The notes beneath the pieces were generated by a model. That model searched no databases. It saw only the letters and a program-made list of their open reading frames with translations, and had not been told where the DNA came from. From contig CM045770.1 in the NCBI GenBank assembly GCA_025200525.1, positions 85,646,084 through 85,710,083 of the forward strand: a stretch of 64,000 bases of DNA, read 5' to 3'. The position numbers were made by a program, and so were the translations under genes. This stretch comes from Camellia lanceoleosa (lineage: Eukaryota; Streptophyta; Magnoliopsida; Ericales; Theaceae). Positions 59,477 through 64,000 of this stretch are shown piece after piece (the stretch's first letter is position 1; every line of letters starts with the position of its first letter).

Positions 59477-62400
59477 TGTGACGACCGAATCTTTCCTCCG
59501 CTCGGCGAGAGAGTTGGCCTTCGGCGGACATTTAGGGTTGGCCTTTCGGCGGGCGTCTTTGTTGGTCTTGGCTCGGCGTAAGGTTAGGCTTCGGCGGGTC
59601 TCAAGTTGAGTTGTATTTCTGAGGCACATGGGTTCGTTTTTGGACATTTTTATTAGTGTATTTGGAACTTTCTCATTTTATTTTGGAGTATTGGTTGAGG
59701 TGGTAATATGATGGTAAAGTAAGATTGGACCAAAAGCTTTAATTAGAATAATTTATCTGCGACCAGCCGCCACTCTTTTGCCCTTTTCTTTTTCCACACT
59801 TTGAATTTGGATGTGAGGTTAGAACCATTGGAAAGCTTATTTCCGGGGCTTCAATTTGGATACAAGAACGACCTAAAACGGAGTCCGGATGGGAGAGTTA
59901 TACTTGTTCGAAGTTTCGTAATCTATGCTGAAAACAGGTACGCTCGAGCGGGAATTCCTCCGCTCGAGCGGGAATTATGGGACAGTAGCTTTAAAAACGG
60001 GATTTTTGGGTCATTTCTTATATTTTCTTCTTCCCTCTTCCTTCCTCCTTGCCTAAGTCCGAAACCCTAACTCTCAAACCTTTGATTTCATCCATTTTTA
60101 CCAACAATCCACCATGGATCGTGCATCAAGGGTAAAGAAGTGAAGATCAACTTTTCCAACCGATTAGATTTTGGGATTTCGAGAGGATGCATTCAACCTA
60201 GCTTCTTTGCTTCTAATTTGGTAGGGGTTCTCTTACCCTTGAATGTTTATGATTCAAAGTGATTTTTGTTGGTACTTTGGGATTTTGTTGACATTTTGAA
60301 ATCTTGAATTAATTATGGGTTAGGGACACTTATGGCTTAATGTTTATGCACAATTGGGGCTCCTCTACTTCTTAAGGATGTTGAATGTTTTTAGCATATT
60401 GGCATATAGTAATTGTTGATTTGGCGATTTCACTAAGAAAAGAGAAAAACCCCCAATTTTCTTGGAAACCCTAGGTTGATTAATGATGATAATCAATGAA
60501 TTGGCTCAAGTTGAAAGTGGAGTAATGAAATTGAAGTATTGAATTATGTGTGTTCAAGTTGAATTGGAATTTGGGAATGTTGAAAATTATGTTTAAAATT
60601 TGCGAATGAACTTTATTATAAATGTTAGAATTCATGCTATCATGTAAAGGAAAAATCAGGGAAATAATCTATTAAGGATATAGATGATATGAACTTGGTT
60701 TTAGAATGTTGAAATATGATTCAAGGATTTATTGTGAATTATGTGAAGTTGCAAATGGTATTGATGAACCAAGTGATGCTAACTTTGTTGGATAATGTTG
60801 TATTGAATAATATTAGAAATTGAATGGTGTTGTACTATGATGTATTGTGTAGGGTCACTCTGGGTGGACCAAGCATCGAACCTTGAGTAATAGTACCTCA
60901 AACATATGTTATTTACCGTTAATCATTATTGTTATTGACATTCTATCCTCCGTGAGTTAATATGTTAACATGTGTGTTGATTGAGAATTGATGTGAACAT
61001 TAAAAGAGTGATCACACAGATATGACTCTGAACCTCCTCGTATTTTGGTTATGGCTAATGTTTATTATTAATGTACCATCCTACAATTACTCAAGCTTAC
61101 GCATAAGAATTGCATACAAACTATTAACAACTTTGTGAAGTTGGTTAGCGAAAGGAATTAAGTATCAATAACATTGTTACATGATTCATGCTATGATATG
61201 AAGCTGATTCGACCTATTGATGTGATTATGTGTATTATGAAATTATAATATCTCGTATCTCTGGAATGTGGTTCCCTTTTGCTAATAAATATCGATAGCG
61301 TTACATTAAACTTATATTATCGATGGTAATGCATGTGAATAATGGGAAGAATGTATATACTTTACGCATAATTATGAAGTTAATATGTTATGATGATTTA
61401 CGGTATGGAACAAAGTCTTTGTCGGAACTAAGTGCTACACGTTAGTGGGAGCCACCTCTAGAATCGTCTGAGCCACCTCTTGAGTTAAATACATATGTGA
61501 GCGTTATGAGGCCTACAGTGGATTACGTGAAAGATATAATTTGTGAAGTTATGAAGATACAACTTGTGAACTATGAACTTATGAGGCCAAGGGCCATTTG
61601 TGAACTATGAACTTATGTGGCCATGGGCCATTTGTGAACTATGAACCTATGAGACCAAGGGCCATTTGTGAACTATGAACTTATGTGGCCGAGCCATTTA
61701 TGAAGTTATGAATCTAAGAGGCCGGCGAATTTGAAGCTATGAAGTTATGAATCTAAGAGGCCGGGCCAATTTGTGAAGCTATGAAGTTATGAATCAATGA
61801 GGAGAGCCAATTTGTGAAATTATGGATATGTTCCAAGATAAGGTCTAAGACCATTATAATTAAATACAAATTCGGACTAGTTATGTGAACTCTACATTGG
61901 TATATGAAAGTGTGTTTAATGAAATCCATATTTTGGGTTCTGAAATGTTTAGTATGATAAGTATTTTACGAAATGATAAAAATACTATGAACTTCCGACA
62001 TGTTTATGATATGATACGTTTTCTGGATAATTTTCCCAAAATGCCTAGATATGCTACGAAACTCTGGATGTTCAAGATATGACAAGTTCTTTGAATAAGA
62101 TACCTTGCTATGCATACAGAAACAAATTAACCATATGTTCTCTTTATTGATAAATCCACAGATATGTATTATAATTCATGTTATACATTGAATTGTTATG
62201 TGCTATTATTCATGAGCTTGGCTCACTTTATTTTATATGTCTTTACATAGGCACTCAACACGGAGGTCAACCTTAACCTGTGGTTTCCGTTACCCAGTTG
62301 TCAATTCCGGAATATCTAAGCTCTTAGGTGTTGACCATTCAAGTTATGGAGTTTTGCTAAATTATTAATTTGTACCATAAATGTCTGTTAATATTGATGT

Positions 62401-62625
62401 GTATGTAATGTTTATATATATATATATATATACATAGCTATCTTTATGTGTTATGTTCTGTTTGCGATCCTGGCATAGTAGTGGTAGCTCGATGGATATT
62501 ATTTTACACCATTATATGATATTTAATGCTTCCGTTTAGGCCCCATAAATTATATTTATCAGGTTTTATGTCCATTTCTGAGGTGGTCATGCCCAAACTT
62601 TTAGGGGCGAGTTTGGAGCGTGACA

Positions 62626-63415
62626 TATGGGCTGCTAGTCCTCTGCCTTTCGTTACCGATATTGGAGTCTTGGTATGATTTTTACCATTGGGTCATTGAG
62701 GTTGCGAAACAAGTTGATGAGGCAGGCTTGGGGTTGTTTTTTGCACTGTGTTAGGGCTTATGGTTTGCTCGAAACCAAGCTATCTTCAATAATGTTAAGC
62801 GGGTTCTTGACGGTGATTGTGCAGCGATGTGTGCTTATTTACAAGAATTACATCAGTCGAGCCCAAGTTCAAGGTTTAAGGATCTGTCCTAGTCAACGTC
62901 GATTTGGAGGCCACCGCCGGTGGTGTGTTTAAGATTAATTTCGATCACGGCAACTTTTGGTGCTCTGGAGGCCATTAGTGGGTGTGATTGTTGGGAGGCT
63001 CATGGTAAATTTCTTGCTGACCATGTCGGACGATTGCCACATTGGGTTGATCTGATTGTTGAAGCTTTGGCGGTAACAAGTCTTGATTCGCGTTTGGAAG
63101 CGAATTGGGTCTCTGACATATTCACTTGGAGGGGGACTCTTCATCCGTTATTAAAGCCTTTCACAGTAAGGATCATCTGCTCTCTTCGTTTGGCCATCTT
63201 CTTCAAGGTGCTGTGTGTACAAGCCGATGCTTCACCTCTTTTTGTTGCTCACATGTGTTACGCAATGGAAATAAAGCTGCCCATGGGCTAGCTCGTATGT
63301 AGTCATGTATTTAGTAAGAGAATTTGGAGGAATGAGGTGCCTGCTGCTTTATGCAGGCTCATCCGCTCTGAATCTGTTTAGCTTCTATTTGTATTGACCT
63401 TTCTAAAAAAAAAAT
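62626..63415 (+). pseudogene. Second block: LINE RNase H remnant
   Basis: Counterpart of 17114-17900 with a different set of frameshifts: AWGCFLHCVRAYGL, FGALEAI and VEALAVTSLDS are readable here in frames that are broken in the first block. Since the two blocks break at different bases, part of the breakage is probably consensus error rather than ancient mutation. A-run at 63404. Confidence 0.75.
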
Positions 63416-64000
63416 AATCAAAAGATTTATTTATGAAAAATATATATATATATTAACTCAAAAGATTTATTATTTCATACTATTGTGAAATTTTATTTTT
63501 AAATTTCATTCAATTTGTGTCACATTAACATATCATTTCAAAAAATAATTTACACTTAGTTTAGTATTGAAAAAAAAAAAAAAAAAAATTGCTAGCTAGA
63601 TTAATTGAAACTAATCTCTACTAGATTAAACTATTTATAAAAACATTTGATATTAACTTATTATTTTCCTAATTTACAAATTTATATTTATTATATTGAC
63701 TTTAAAATAGTAGACAAAAATATATTATGTTCGATTTAAAAAAAAAAATTCTATATTAGTGTTAAAATTCTATTTTCAATGCTTTGTCAATTAGTTAAAC
63801 GGAATTATATAAATGAATCAAAAAAAGAAATTCTAATACACACTCTTTTAAAAATGGTAAACCATATACATAATTAATTACATTATTTTTTTCTTTAATT
63901 ATAATATTATTTTAATTATACCTTATGTTATATTTAACTATGACATTTTTTTTAATTATGACTTAAAAAATTAAAATTATATATATATTTTTTAGTTTAT
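63416..64000. other. Second block: AT-rich DNA matching 17901-18480
   Basis: Nearly identical to the first block apart from A- and T-run lengths. The match runs to the window edge, so the duplicated segment is longer than what is visible. Confidence 0.85.

Larger units (their letters stand above)
51141..62625 (+). mobile_element. Second block: LARD-like element
   Basis: Counterpart of 5604-17113. 5' LTR 51141-56486 (with nested insert), primer site 'tggtatcgagcacgag' at 56489, interior 56487-59476, 3' LTR 59477-62625. The 37-bp arrays are at about 55385-55690 and 61557-61810. Base differences that separate LTR1 from LTR2 in the first block are kept here (for example 'gaatcttgag' at 51809 against 'aaatcttgaa' at 60299). 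Confidence 0.88.

Overview
The window is nuclear DNA from a flowering plant, most likely a eudicot. It is AT-rich, crowded with nested LTR retrotransposons and small inverted-repeat elements, and holds one recognisable host gene with plant-type introns. I could not name the species. No tRNA, rRNA, CRISPR array or bacterial operon was seen.

Layout. 1-5603 is the 3' end of a Tat/Ogre-like Ty3/gypsy element: a 3' UTR tandem array, then a 4.5 kb LTR. It is inserted in the 5' LTR of a second, coding-less LTR element (5604-17113; LTRs of about 3.1 kb, interior of about 3 kb). A solo LTR (7376-9704) sits nested in that same 5' LTR, with a perfect target duplication. 17114-17900 is a frameshifted LINE-type RNase H remnant. 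17901-28690 is AT-rich DNA with a possible small secreted-protein ORF (19315-19508, minus), inverted-repeat elements, and a short non-autonomous LTR element (20844-23089) with a gag-like fragment and its own tandem array.

The main gene is an MLO family gene on the minus strand, 44202 down to 28691. It is spread over 15 short exons that can be traced one by one by MLO sequence and GT-AG borders. It encodes a seven-transmembrane, calmodulin-binding plasma-membrane protein of about 550 residues. All 14 introns have canonical ends, but many exons carry single-base frame breaks and one carries two adjacent stops. I read these as mainly consensus errors rather than decay, because splice sites and protein motifs are intact. 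Its introns hold many small inverted-repeat elements, a hAT-type MITE with an 8-bp target duplication, and a large inverted repeat.

45036-45135 is exactly 100 N, a scaffold join. Everything after it (45136-64000) repeats 1-18480 in the same order and orientation, with the same nested insertion and the same LTR1/LTR2 differences. The two blocks are therefore one locus assembled twice, two haplotypes, or a recent tandem duplication. Most differences between the blocks lie at CAG/CTG and CG words, while AT-rich stretches agree almost perfectly. That suggests long-read calling errors at methylated cytosines. I found no new biological system. The strongest points are the fragmented MLO gene, the probable false duplication, and the methylation-context error pattern that explains both.
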